The notes beneath the pieces were generated by a model. It searched no databases. It saw only the letters and a list, made by a program, of their open reading frames with translations, and had not been told where the DNA came from. From NCBI GenBank assembly GCA_050485385.1, contig JBJHBG010000018.1:1-51024 (forward strand): a stretch of 51,024 bases of DNA. The letters run 5' to 3'. The position numbers and the translations under genes were made by a program. This document shows, piece after piece, positions 25,020-33,193 of the stretch; position 1 is the stretch's first letter; every line of letters begins with the position of its first letter. This DNA comes from RECO01 sp050485385. GTDB lineage: Bacteria > Pseudomonadota > Alphaproteobacteria > Geminicoccales > Geminicoccaceae.

Positions 25020-26825
25020 TCAATGGTCGATCGCGCCGGCCGCGCCGCGCGGCACGCGCACGCTCTCGACCAGTTCCTGGATCTCCTTCGGCGGAGCCTC
25101 CGTCGCCTGCGAGACGAAATAGGCCACGGCGAAGTTGAGCATGGCACCGACCGAGCCAATCGACAGCGGCGAGATGCCGAGCAGGTGGTAGTCGGGCGTG
25201 TTCGGGAACACGTTGGTACCGGGGATGAAGAACCAACCGAGATAGAGGAAGATGTAGACGACGGTGAAGACCAGACCGACGAGCATGCCGGCGATCGCCC
25301 CCTTGTCGTTCACCCGGATACTGAAGATCCCCATCATCAACGCGGGGAAGAGCGAGGCGGCGGCAATGCCGAAGGCGAGCGCCACCGTTTGCGCGGCGAA
25401 CCCAGGTGGGTTCAGCCCCAGATAGGTCGCGAGCACGATGGCCCCGGCCATCGAGATACGCGCCGCCAAAAGCTCGCCGCGCTCGCTGATCCTGGGGTTG
25501 ATCGCCCCCTTGATCATGTCGTGCGAGATCGCCGACGAGATGGCGAGCAAGAGACCGGCCGCGGTCGACAACGCCGCCGCCAGACCGCCCGCCGCGACGA
25601 GCGCGATCACCCAGTCCGGCAACTGCGCGATCTCCGGATTCGCGAGCACCAGGATGTCGTTGTTGATCGTCAACTCGTTGCCTTCCCAGCCCCACTCCGC
25701 GGCGCGCGCGGCGAACGCCGGATTGGCGTCGTTGTAGAACTGGATGCGGCCGTCCTGGTTGCGGTCGGTGAAGTTGAGCAGGCCCGTGACCTCCCAGTTG
25801 CGCATCCAGTCCGGGCGCTCCTCGTAGAGGATGTTGCCGTCCTCGGCACCGATCGGCCCGGTCTGCACCGTGGCGATGATGTTGAGCCGCGCCATGGCAC
25901 CCACGGCCGGGGCCGTCAGGTAGAGCAGCGCGATGAAGACCAGCGCCCAGCCGGCGGACCAGCGGGCGTCGGCGACGCGCGGCACGGTGAAGAAGCGGAT
26001 GATGACGTGCGGCAGGCCGGCCGTGCCGATCATCAAGGACAAGGTGAAGAGCACCATGTTGAGGGTGTTGGTGTGGTGCTCGGTGTAGGCGCGGAAGCCG
26101 AGGTCCTGGATCACCTGGTCCAGCGTGGCGAGCAGGGGCGCCCCGCCCTCGATCACGGCGACGCCGGCCGCGTACTCGTCGGTGATGTTGGAGAACAGGC
26201 CCAGGGGCGGCAGCGGGTTGCCCGTGATCTGCATCGAGATGAACACCGCCGGGATCGTGTAGGCAGTAATCAGCACGATATACTGGGCGACCTGAGTGTA
26301 GGTAATGCCCTTCATTCCGCCGAGCACGGCATAGAGGAACACGACCGCGGCGCCGATGAAGACGCCAGCGGCGTAGTCGACCTGAAGGAAGCGGGAGAAG
26401 GTCACGCCGACGCCGGTCATCTGGCCGATGACGTAGGTGACCGAGGCGACGATCAGGCAGAGCACCGCCACCATGCGCGCTGTCTGCGAGTAGAACCGGT
26501 CACCGATGAACTCCGGCACCGTGAACTTGCCGAACTTGCGCAGATAGGGGGCGAGCAGAAGCGCCAGCAGCACGTAGCCGCCGGTCCAGCCCATGAGGAA
26601 GGTCGAGTTGTCGTAGCCGACGAAGGCGATCAGGCCGGCCATCGAGATGAACGACGCGGCCGACATCCAGTCGGCGGCGGTGGCCATGCCGTTGGTGACC
26701 GGGTGAATGCCGCGGCCGGCGGCGTAGAACTCGCCGGTGCTGGCTGCCCGGGCCCAAAAGGCGATGCCGATGTACAGCGCGAAGGTCGCGCCGACGATGA
26801 GGTAGATGAGGGTTTGTAATTCCAT
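25020..26825 (-). CDS. Sodium:solute symporter large subunit (VC_2705 family, acetate-type)
   Basis: This 601-residue inner-membrane transporter of the SSS/SLC5 family is related to ActP. Family motifs include FYAAGRGIHPVTNGMATAAD and SAASFISMAGLIAFVGYD near the N-terminus, and LVAAGGLAAALSTAAGLLLA later. It contains a hydrophilic loop of about 80 residues (330-405) with an EF-hand-like segment starting at Asp354 (DRNQDGRI). It forms a pair with the DUF4212 small subunit encoded 12 bases upstream, an arrangement recognised as a two-subunit symporter. Acetate or another short carboxylate is the likely cargo by family and by the CrbS-like kinase in the operon; no acs gene is in the window. Confidence 0.92.
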   Translation of the reverse strand: MELQTLIYLIVGATFALYIGIAFWARAASTGEFYAAGRGIHPVTNGMATAADWMSAASFISMAGLIAFVGYDNSTFLMGWTGGYVLLALLLAPYLRKFGKFTVPEFIGDRFYSQTARMVAVLCLIVASVTYVIGQMTGVGVTFSRFLQVDYAAGVFIGAAVVFLYAVLGGMKGITYTQVAQYIVLITAYTIPAVFISMQITGNPLPPLGLFSNITDEYAAGVAVIEGGAPLLATLDQVIQDLGFRAYTEHHTNTLNMVLFTLSLMIGTAGLPHVIIRFFTVPRVADARWSAGWALVFIALLYLTAPAVGAMARLNIIATVQTGPIGAEDGNILYEERPDWMRNWEVTGLLNFTDRNQDGRIQFYNDANPAFAARAAEWGWEGNELTINNDILVLANPEIAQLPDWVIALVAAGGLAAALSTAAGLLLAISSAISHDMIKGAINPRISERGELLAARISMAGAIVLATYLGLNPPGFAAQTVALAFGIAAASLFPALMMGIFSIRVNDKGAIAGMLVGLVFTVVYIFLYLGWFFIPGTNVFPNTPDYHLLGISPLSIGSVGAMLNFAVAYFVSQATEAPPKEIQELVESVRVPRGAAGAIDH

Positions 26826-26837
26826 GGTCGTTTCAGC

Positions 26838-27101
26838 TCACTCTTCGTCGACGCCGAACTTGCGGTCGAGTGCGTTCATCCGCCACGAGTAAAAGAAGAT
26901 GATGATGATGAAGATGACGATGGAACCCTGCTGGGCGAACCAGAAGCCAAGATCGGTGCCACCGATCTCGAACCACATCAGCAGCGGCCGGAGGACGATA
27001 CCGGCGCCGAATGAGCACAACGCCCAGACGATCAGCAAATTGCGGACGAGAGAGATGTTCGCTTTCCAGTAGGCCTCTGCCGATGTTCTGTCTTCGCTCA
27101 T
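26838..27101 (-). CDS. DUF4212 sodium/solute symporter small subunit
   Basis: This 87-residue protein has two membrane helices: NLLIVWALCSFGAGIVLRPL and a C-terminal helix with the run FIIIIFFYSW. The segment AYWKANISLVRNLL before helix 1 and the acidic end RKFGVDEE are typical of DUF4212. I chose ATG 27101 with GGAG 5 bases upstream; a GTG two codons earlier is possible. It starts the symporter-signalling operon. The 285 bases upstream to urtE (27102-27386) must hold the promoter, but I could not identify one, and I found no sigma-54 element there. Confidence 0.92.
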   Translation of the reverse strand: MSEDRTSAEAYWKANISLVRNLLIVWALCSFGAGIVLRPLLMWFEIGGTDLGFWFAQQGSIVIFIIIIFFYSWRMNALDRKFGVDEE

Positions 27102-27386
27102 GACCACTCCACTTCAATCTTGCCAAACGGGCGGCATCAGTAGCGCGCAACGCGTGGCGGGGTTCAGGTCAACCGATGGTGCTGGAGGAGACGATGTGAC
27201 GACGGGCGGTAGCCAAGGCGGGAACTCCTGCCCGCTCGCCGCTCCGAAGTGCGCCGCCTCCCCTGTTGCGCCGACGCCGAAACGCCATTCGCTCATGACG
27301 AAAGGGATAGCCAGCCATGCACGGACAAGCAAGCTGGCCCGAGGGTCGCGGGGCCTCGTTCTTTGGACTTCAGAAACTTAAGTCGA

Positions 27387-28121
27387 TCACAGCGCCAGAC
27401 GCGCCCGCACCGTCGTTTCGTCCATCTCGGCGCGCGCGCCGCCGAGCACCACGGCACCGCGCTCCATCACAGCGAAGCGGTCGGCCAGCGCATGGGCGAA
27501 CTCGAAGTACTGCTCCACCAGCAGGATGCCCAGATCGCCGCGGTCGCGCAGCACGCCGATGACCCGCTCGATCTCCTTGATGATCGAGGGCTGGATGCCC
27601 TCGGTCGGCTCGTCGAGCAGCAAGAGCCGGGGCCGCATGACCAGCGCGCGGGCGATGGCGAGTTGCTGCTGCTGCCCGCCGGAGAGATCGCCGCCGCGCC
27701 GGTGCAGCATGGTCCTCAGCACGGGGAACAGGTCGAAGACCTCGCCCGGTATCGTGCGCCGCCCGCGGGGCAACGGCGCGAGCCCGGTTTGCAGGTTCTC
27801 CTTGACGGTCAAGAGCGGGAAGACCTCGCGCCCCTGCGGCACGATGGCGACGCCACGCCGGGCGCGGGCGTAGGGCGGCAGGCCCTGCAACGACGACCCC
27901 TCGAAGCGGATGTCGCCCTGGCTGATCGGGTGCTGGCCGGCGATGGCGCGCAACAGGCTGGTCTTGCCGACGCCATTGCGGCCCATCAGGCAGGTCACCT
28001 CGCCGGGCTTCACCACGAGGTCGACGTTCCTCAGGATACGTGCCGCCCCGTAGTGCAGGTCGACGCCCCGCACCTCCAGCCCGTCCGGCGCCCGCACCTC
28101 GTCGATCCGCAGCCCATCCAT
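27387..28121 (-). CDS. urtE: Urea ABC transporter ATP-binding protein UrtE
   Basis: This 244-residue LivF-type ATPase has Walker A GRNGVGKTS, the Q-loop region VPQGREVFP, signature LSGGQQQQLAIARAL and Walker B LLLLDEPTEG. The TEGIQPSII sequence after Walker B is characteristic of UrtE. It is the last gene of urtABCDE and lies 3 bases after urtD. It energises urea uptake together with UrtD on the cytoplasmic side. The residues after the start (about 10) look like an extension, and two closely spaced ATGs are possible, at 28121 and 28117, in different frames; only the former matches. No urease genes lie in the window. Confidence 0.95.
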   Translation of the reverse strand: MDGLRIDEVRAPDGLEVRGVDLHYGAARILRNVDLVVKPGEVTCLMGRNGVGKTSLLRAIAGQHPISQGDIRFEGSSLQGLPPYARARRGVAIVPQGREVFPLLTVKENLQTGLAPLPRGRRTIPGEVFDLFPVLRTMLHRRGGDLSGGQQQQLAIARALVMRPRLLLLDEPTEGIQPSIIKEIERVIGVLRDRGDLGILLVEQYFEFAHALADRFAVMERGAVVLGGARAEMDETTVRARLAL

Positions 28122-28124
28122 CGC

Positions 28125-28877
28125 TCAGCGTCCCAGATAGACTTCGACGACGCGGTCGTCGGCGCTCACCTGATCGAGCGAGCCCTCGGCGAGCACGGTG
28201 CCCTCGTGCAGCACCGTCACCCGGCAGTCGAGGGAGCGAACGAACACCATGTCGTGCTCGACGACGACGACCGAATGGGTGCGGGCAATATCCCGCAGGA
28301 GGTCGGCCGTGGCCTCGGTCTCGGCGTCGGTCATGCCGGCGGCCGGCTCGTCGACGAGGAGCAGCTTCGGGTCCTGGGCGAGCAGCATGCCGATCTCCAG
28401 CCATTGCTTCTGGCCGTGGCTGAGCCGAGCTGCCGTTTCGTCGCGCAGATGGCCGAGGCGGACGCGCGCCAGCACGGCGTCGAGCCGCGCCTGCATGGCG
28501 GCGTCGGGCCGGCCGAACAGGGTGGCGAAGGGGCTCCGGTTCTGCGCCAGCGCCAAGAGCAGGTTGTCGGCCACGGTGTGGCGCTCGAACACGGTCGGCT
28601 TTTGGAACTTGCGGCCGATGCCCAGCCCGGCGATGGCCGCCTCGTCGTGGCGGGTGAGGTCGACCGTGCCCTCGAACATGACGGTGCCGCTGTCCGGCTT
28701 GGTCTTGCCGGTGACGACGTCCATCATCGTCGTCTTGCCGGCACCGTTGGGGCCGATGATGGCGCGGAGTTCGCCCGGATCGACGTAGAAGCTGAGGTTG
28801 TTGAGGGCGCGAAACCCCTCGAAGCTGACGTTGACGCCGTCGAGGTAGAGGATCGCCTGGGTCTCGGGCTGGCTCAC
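28125..28877 (-). CDS. urtD: Urea ABC transporter ATP-binding protein UrtD
   Basis: This 250-residue LivG-type ATPase of the urea importer has Walker A GPNGAGKTT, signature LSHGQKQWLEIGMLL, which is the UrtD form of the motif, Walker B LLLVDEPAAGMT, and the switch-His region VVVEHDMVF. I chose GTG 28877, 4 bases after the urtC stop, with GGGGGA about 8 bases upstream. A longer frame back to 28949 would overlap urtC by 68 bases and lacks a homologous N-terminus. It pairs with UrtE. Confidence 0.95.
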   Translation of the reverse strand: MSQPETQAILYLDGVNVSFEGFRALNNLSFYVDPGELRAIIGPNGAGKTTMMDVVTGKTKPDSGTVMFEGTVDLTRHDEAAIAGLGIGRKFQKPTVFERHTVADNLLLALAQNRSPFATLFGRPDAAMQARLDAVLARVRLGHLRDETAARLSHGQKQWLEIGMLLAQDPKLLLVDEPAAGMTDAETEATADLLRDIARTHSVVVVEHDMVFVRSLDCRVTVLHEGTVLAEGSLDQVSADDRVVEVYLGR

Positions 28878-28881
28878 CGCG

Positions 28882-30000
28882 TCATTCCCCCGGCTGCAAC
28901 CGGCGTGCCCGCCGATGGCGCACCCGCTCGACCAGATCGGCGCCGACACCGATCAGGCCCTTGGGCATCAGGATGGTCACGACGATGAACAGGGCGCCGA
29001 GCGCGAAGAGCCACATTTCGGGAAATGCGGTCGTGAACCAGGTCTTGCCGTAGTTGACCGCGCCCGCGCCGAGCGCCGCCCCGATCAGCGTGCCACGCCC
29101 GCCCACCGCCACCCAGACCACCACCTCGATGGAGTTGGCGGGCGAGAACTCGCCGGGGTTGATGATGCCGACCTGCGGCACGTAGAGCGCCCCCGCCACC
29201 CCCGCCATCATGGCGGAGACGGTCCAGACCAGGAGCTTGTAGTGCTCGACCCGGTAGCCGAGGAAGCGCGTCCGGCTCTCGGCGTCGCGCACGGCGACCA
29301 GCACCTTGCCGAAGGTCGAGCCGGTGATCGCGCGGGCGACGACGAAACCGAGCCCGAGGGCCACGGCCGAGGCCACGAACAGCGCCGAGCGGGTCGAGCG
29401 CGCCTGGAGGTCGAAGCCGAGGATGTCCTTGAAGTCGGTGAGCCCGTTGTTGCCGCCGAAGCCCATCTCGTTCCTGAAGAACGCGAGCATCAGCGCGAAG
29501 GTCAGCGCCTGGGTGATGATCGAGAGGTAGACGCCGGTGACGCGCGAGCGGAACGCCAGCCAGCCGAAGACGAAGGCGAGCGTGCCCGGCACGAGCAGCA
29601 CCATGAGGAAGGCGAACCACCACGCATCGAAACCGAGCCACAACCAGGGCAGTCGCTCGTAGCTCAAAAAGACCATGAAGTCGGGCAGGACGGGGTGCGC
29701 ATAGACGCCGCGATCGCCGATCTGGCGCATCAGGTACATGCCCATGGCGTAGCCGCCCAGCGCGAAGAAGGCGCCGTGGCCCAGCGAGAGGATGCCGGCG
29801 TAGCCCCAGACCAGGTCGACGGCGAGAGCGAGCAGCGCATAGGTCAGGTACTTGCCGAGCAGCGCCACCATGTAGTTCGAGACGTGCCAGGGGTGGCCCG
29901 GCGGCAGCCATTGGTTGGCGTAGGGCACGACCACGCAGAGCAGGGCGAGGCAGGCGAGGAATGCCCAGCCGGCGGGGCCGATATGGCGGGCGAGCAGCAT
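28882..30000 (-). CDS. urtC: Urea ABC transporter permease UrtC
   Basis: This 372-residue LivM-type permease has about ten hydrophobic helices. Recognisable blocks are VDLVWGYAGILSLGHGAFFA, the UrtC-type YLSIITQALTFALML and GFGGNNGLTDF, and VVWVAVGGRGTLIGA near the C-terminus. ATG 30000 follows the urtB stop by a single base (TGAGATG) with GGAGGG just upstream inside urtB. Together with UrtB it forms the urea channel. Confidence 0.95.
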   Translation of the reverse strand: MLLARHIGPAGWAFLACLALLCVVVPYANQWLPPGHPWHVSNYMVALLGKYLTYALLALAVDLVWGYAGILSLGHGAFFALGGYAMGMYLMRQIGDRGVYAHPVLPDFMVFLSYERLPWLWLGFDAWWFAFLMVLLVPGTLAFVFGWLAFRSRVTGVYLSIITQALTFALMLAFFRNEMGFGGNNGLTDFKDILGFDLQARSTRSALFVASAVALGLGFVVARAITGSTFGKVLVAVRDAESRTRFLGYRVEHYKLLVWTVSAMMAGVAGALYVPQVGIINPGEFSPANSIEVVVWVAVGGRGTLIGAALGAGAVNYGKTWFTTAFPEMWLFALGALFIVVTILMPKGLIGVGADLVERVRHRRARRLQPGE

Positions 30001-30001
30001 C

Positions 30002-31603
30002 TCAGCCCTCCACCGACCGGCCCTTGAGGGCGAACAGGCCCCGGGGTCGCTTCTGGATGAACAGGATGACGAGGACCAGGAGCAGGATCTTGGCAAGCAC
30101 CGCGCCGGCGTAGGGCTCCAGCACCTTGTTGACGACGCCGAGCGTCATCGCCCCCACCAGCGTGCCCCAGAGGTTGCCGACGCCGCCGAAGACCACGACC
30201 AAGAAGCTGTCGATGATGTAGTTCTGGCCGAGATTGGGGCTGACGTTGTCGATCTGCGACAGCGCCACGCCGGCAATGCCGGCGATGCCGCAGCCGGTGC
30301 CGAAGGTCAGCGCGTCGACCCAGCCGGTGCGGATGCCCATCGAGCTCGCCATCGGCCGGTTCTGCGTCACCGCCCGCATGTGCAGGCCGAAGCTCGTGGT
30401 CTTCAGCACGACGAGGAGCACGGCGAAGACGGCGAGCGCGAAAAGGATGATGACGAGCCTGGAGGTGGCGAGCGTGAGGTCGCCGATCTCCATGGAGCCG
30501 CTCATCCAGGACGGCGTGCCGACGTCGCGATTGGTCGGGCCGAAGATGGTGCGCACCCCCTGCTGGAGGATCAAGGAGACACCCCAAGTGGCGAGCAGGG
30601 TCTCCAGCGGCCGGCCGTAGAGAAAGCGGATAACGCCCCGCTCGATCAGCACGCCGACGGCACCGACGACGAGAAAGGCGAGCGGCAAGGCGATCAGCAG
30701 CGACCAGTCGAACAGCCAGGGCGCGTGGGTGCGAATGACCGTCTGCACGACGAAGGTCGTGTAGGCGCCGAGCATGACCATCTCGCCATGGGCGAGGTTG
30801 ATTACGCCCATGACGCCGAAGGTCACGGCAAGACCGATGGCCGCCAGCAGGAGGACCGAGCCGAGCGAGAGGCCGAAGGTGACGTCCTGGGCGGTCGACC
30901 ACATGGCGAGGCGCCGTTCGATCGCGGCGACGCCTTCCTCCGCCGCCTCGGCCACGGCCGGCGGGGCGACGCGGACCAGTTCCGCCAGCACGCGCCTTGC
31001 CGCCCGGTCGCCCCGCTCGCGCAGTTCGTCGACCGCTTCCAGCCGTACCGTCTCGTCCTCCGCATGGAAGGCGAGGATGGCGGCGCGGGCCGAGGTGAGT
31101 TCGCGCAACGTGCGGCGGTCGGCTTCCTGGCCGATGGCCTCGTCGAGCAGGGGCAGGATGGCCGGATCGCGCGAGCCCAGGACGGAGACGGCGGCGGCGC
31201 GGCGCACGGACGCTTGCGGGCTGAGCAGGGTGAGGCCGCCGATGGCGGCGTCGATGTCGCGGCGCAGGCGGTTGTTGACGCGGATCTCGCCCACGTCGCG
31301 GCGGGCAGCACTGCCAAGGTCCGCGCCGGTGAAGAGGTCGGCGAGCCGCAGGGCGCGGCCTTCCCTCACCCCGACCACGACCGTGCCGTCCCGCACCACC
31401 AGTTCGCCGGCCAGAAGGCGTTGCAGCACGGGAACGGCGTCCGGGTTGCCGGTGGCAGCAAGGGCTGCGACCGCCCGGCTGGTTTCGTCGAAGCCGCCCG
31501 AACCGAGCGCGTCGACCAGCGGCCGCAGCACATCGTCGGCGCGTGCCGTGCCGGCGGCGACGGCAAGCACCGTCACCGCCAGCAGCAGGAGCCTGCGCCA
31601 CAT
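30002..31603 (-). CDS. urtB: Urea ABC transporter permease UrtB
   Basis: This 533-residue LivH-type permease carries the N-terminal extension typical of UrtB. A signal-like helix occupies residues 1-22, then about 210 residues of periplasmic HEAT-like helical repeats (for example AVSVLGSRDPAILPLLDEAI), then the eight-helix permease core from about 235. Core motifs are GVMGVINLAHGEMVMLGAY and VVVFGGVGNLWGTLVGA. It lies 21 bases after urtA and one base before urtC. Length and layout match known UrtB proteins. Confidence 0.95.
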   Translation of the reverse strand: MWRRLLLLAVTVLAVAAGTARADDVLRPLVDALGSGGFDETSRAVAALAATGNPDAVPVLQRLLAGELVVRDGTVVVGVREGRALRLADLFTGADLGSAARRDVGEIRVNNRLRRDIDAAIGGLTLLSPQASVRRAAAVSVLGSRDPAILPLLDEAIGQEADRRTLRELTSARAAILAFHAEDETVRLEAVDELRERGDRAARRVLAELVRVAPPAVAEAAEEGVAAIERRLAMWSTAQDVTFGLSLGSVLLLAAIGLAVTFGVMGVINLAHGEMVMLGAYTTFVVQTVIRTHAPWLFDWSLLIALPLAFLVVGAVGVLIERGVIRFLYGRPLETLLATWGVSLILQQGVRTIFGPTNRDVGTPSWMSGSMEIGDLTLATSRLVIILFALAVFAVLLVVLKTTSFGLHMRAVTQNRPMASSMGIRTGWVDALTFGTGCGIAGIAGVALSQIDNVSPNLGQNYIIDSFLVVVFGGVGNLWGTLVGAMTLGVVNKVLEPYAGAVLAKILLLVLVILFIQKRPRGLFALKGRSVEG

Positions 31604-31624
31604 CGCCCCGACGCCGGCCGGACC

Positions 31625-32905
31625 TCAGCTACCGCCGCAGGTGCTGGTCGCGACGTTGAAGTTGCCGCAACTCATCGGCGGCAGCCAGTTCGAGATCAGG
31701 TCCCTGGAGCCTTCCAGATAGGGCGACCACTCCTGGGCGACGATGGTACCCGGCGTCTCGTAGACGATGGAGAACTGGCCGTCCGCCTGGATCTCGCCGA
31801 TCAGCACCGGCTTGGTGACGTGGTGGTTGGGCATCATCGCCGAGTAGCCGCCGGTGAGGTTCGGCACGGCGACGCCGATCATGGCGTCGATCACGGCGTC
31901 GGGATCGGTGGTGCCCGCCTTCTCGACCGCCTTCACCCACATGTTGAAGCCGATGTAGTGCGCCTCCATCGGGTCGTTGGTGACGCGTTCCTCGTCGCCG
32001 ATGAAGGCGTGCCACGCGTCGATGAAGTCGTCGTTCTCGGGCGTGTCCACGCTCATGAAGTAGTTCCAGGCGGCGAGGTGGCCGACCAGGGGGCCGGTAT
32101 CGAGACCGGCCAGCTCCTCCTCGCCGACCGAGAAGGCGATGACGGGGATGTCGGCGGCATCGATGCCCTGGGCCGCCAGCTCGCGATAGAACGGCACGTT
32201 GGCATCGCCGTTGATGGTCGAGACCACCGCCGTTTTCTTGCCGGCGCCCCCGAAGCTGGCGATCTCGGCGACGATGGTCTGCCAGTCGGCGTGACCGAAC
32301 GGCGTGTAGTTGATCATGATGTCCTCGTCGGCGACGCCGTGGGACTTCAGATAGGCTTCGAGAATGCGGTTGGTCGTGCGCGGATAGACGTAGTCGGTGC
32401 CGGCCAGCACCCAGCGCTCGACGCCCTCCTCTTCCATCAGGTAGTCGACTGCGGGGATCGCCTGCTGATTGGGGGCGGCACCGGTGTAGAAGATGTTGCG
32501 CGAGCTTTCCTCGCCTTCGTACTGCACCGGATAGAAGAGAATGCCGTTCAACTCCTCGAACACCGGCAGCACGGCCTTGCGGCTGACCGAGGTCCAGCAA
32601 CCGAACACGGCCGCCACCTCGTCGACCTCGATCAGTTGCCGCGCACGCTCGGCGAAGAGCGGCCAGTCGGAAGCGGGGTCGACCACCACCGCCTCGAGCG
32701 GCCGGCCGAGTACGCCGCCCTTCTCGTTCTGCTGCTCGACCAGCATCAAGACCACGTCCTTCAGCGTGGTCTCGCTGATGGCCATGGTGCCGGAGAGCGA
32801 GTGCAGCACGCCGATCTTGATCGGCTCTGCGGCAAAGGCGGGCGTGAGGGCCGAAGCCGCGAGCAGGATGCCGGCGGCGGCGCTGGCGAAAGAACGCTTG
32901 GGCAT
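31625..32905 (-). CDS. urtA: Urea ABC transporter substrate-binding protein UrtA
   Basis: This is the 426-residue periplasmic urea receptor. A signal peptide covers about residues 1-26 with cleavage near PAFA-AEPIKIG. Family blocks include GVLHSLSGTMAISETTLKDV, FGCWTSVSRKAVLPVFEE, LFYPVQYEGEE and HHVTKPVLIGEI. It ends in a short Cys-containing tail (SCGNFNVATSTCGGS). The sigma-54 element upstream predicts transcription from about 32933, which would leave only about a dozen bases before an alternative ATG at 32920. I therefore prefer ATG 32905, although its ribosome site is weak. It heads urtABCDE and is probably the most nitrogen-regulated gene here. Confidence 0.93.
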   Translation of the reverse strand: MPKRSFASAAAGILLAASALTPAFAAEPIKIGVLHSLSGTMAISETTLKDVVLMLVEQQNEKGGVLGRPLEAVVVDPASDWPLFAERARQLIEVDEVAAVFGCWTSVSRKAVLPVFEELNGILFYPVQYEGEESSRNIFYTGAAPNQQAIPAVDYLMEEEGVERWVLAGTDYVYPRTTNRILEAYLKSHGVADEDIMINYTPFGHADWQTIVAEIASFGGAGKKTAVVSTINGDANVPFYRELAAQGIDAADIPVIAFSVGEEELAGLDTGPLVGHLAAWNYFMSVDTPENDDFIDAWHAFIGDEERVTNDPMEAHYIGFNMWVKAVEKAGTTDPDAVIDAMIGVAVPNLTGGYSAMMPNHHVTKPVLIGEIQADGQFSIVYETPGTIVAQEWSPYLEGSRDLISNWLPPMSCGNFNVATSTCGGS

Positions 32906-32942
32906 GGAGGGTGTCCGCATTGAGGGTCAATGCCTCGGAGGC

Positions 32943-32959
32943 AGCAACCGACGTGCCAG
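32943..32959 (-). promoter_or_regulatory. Sigma-54 (RpoN) promoter of urtABCDE
   Basis: On the minus strand the sequence reads CTGGCACGTCGGTTGCT. It has the -24 GG and -12 GC separated by exactly ten bases, and it matches the TGGCACG-N4-TTGC(A/T) consensus at every defined position. The start point would lie about 12 bases past the GC, just before urtA. This indicates activation by an enhancer-binding protein, most probably NtrC under nitrogen limitation. Confidence 0.85.
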
Positions 32960-33067
32960 CGGCGGAAGGCGCCCGTCAGGGCCAGGACATTGCTCGATCC
33001 GCTGGCAGGGATTGCGCGGAACCGCCCTGCCCTGCCCAAATCCCAGGCAACCTCGTGACCACCATGC

Positions 33068-33082
33068 GCACATGCGGCGTGC
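33068..33082. promoter_or_regulatory. Candidate NtrC enhancer site upstream of urtA
   Basis: GCAC, seven bases, then GTGC forms the half-site pattern of NtrC binding sites (GCAC-N7-GTGC). It lies about 120-135 bases upstream of the sigma-54 -12 element, a usual enhancer distance. The 33194 gene reads away on the other side, so the site lies in a shared divergent control region. Only the core half-sites match well; the inner bases are less canonical. Confidence 0.55.
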
Positions 33083-33148
33083 AAACGCCGGCATCCATTG
33101 TCATCGCTCTGTCATCATCGGCACGCTAGTTGCTGGTGGATCGCAAGA

Positions 33149-33168
33149 GGCACGGCAGCGGCCGTGCC
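33149..33168 (+). promoter_or_regulatory. Hairpin in the leader of the 2-aminoethylphosphonate-type operon
   Basis: A perfect seven-pair stem (GGCACGG with CCGTGCC) and 6-base loop lie 25 bases before the binding-protein start. It could be a leader structure affecting initiation, or an operator-like palindrome. No T-run follows. Confidence 0.4.
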
Positions 33169-33193
33169 AACCTCGCCGGGAGCCCGACACTCA

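Noticed and set aside
27102..27386. Possible small genes or an RNA in the gap before the symporter operon
   Set aside because: Short frames are present on both strands but none has a convincing ribosome site or recognisable product, and no stable RNA fold stands out by eye.
30380..32923. A plus-strand open frame of about 847 codons opposite urtA and urtB
   Set aside because: It is antisense to clear urea-transporter genes and shows no domain.
33003..33016. A plus-strand TGGCAG...TTGC sequence resembling a sigma-54 promoter for the divergent operon
   Set aside because: GG and GC are only eight bases apart instead of ten, which sigma-54 does not tolerate.
33098..33193. Upstream ATG extending the phosphonate-type binding protein by 32 residues
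   Set aside because: The extension is Cys/His/Ser-rich and would mask a normal signal peptide that begins at the ATG at 33194.
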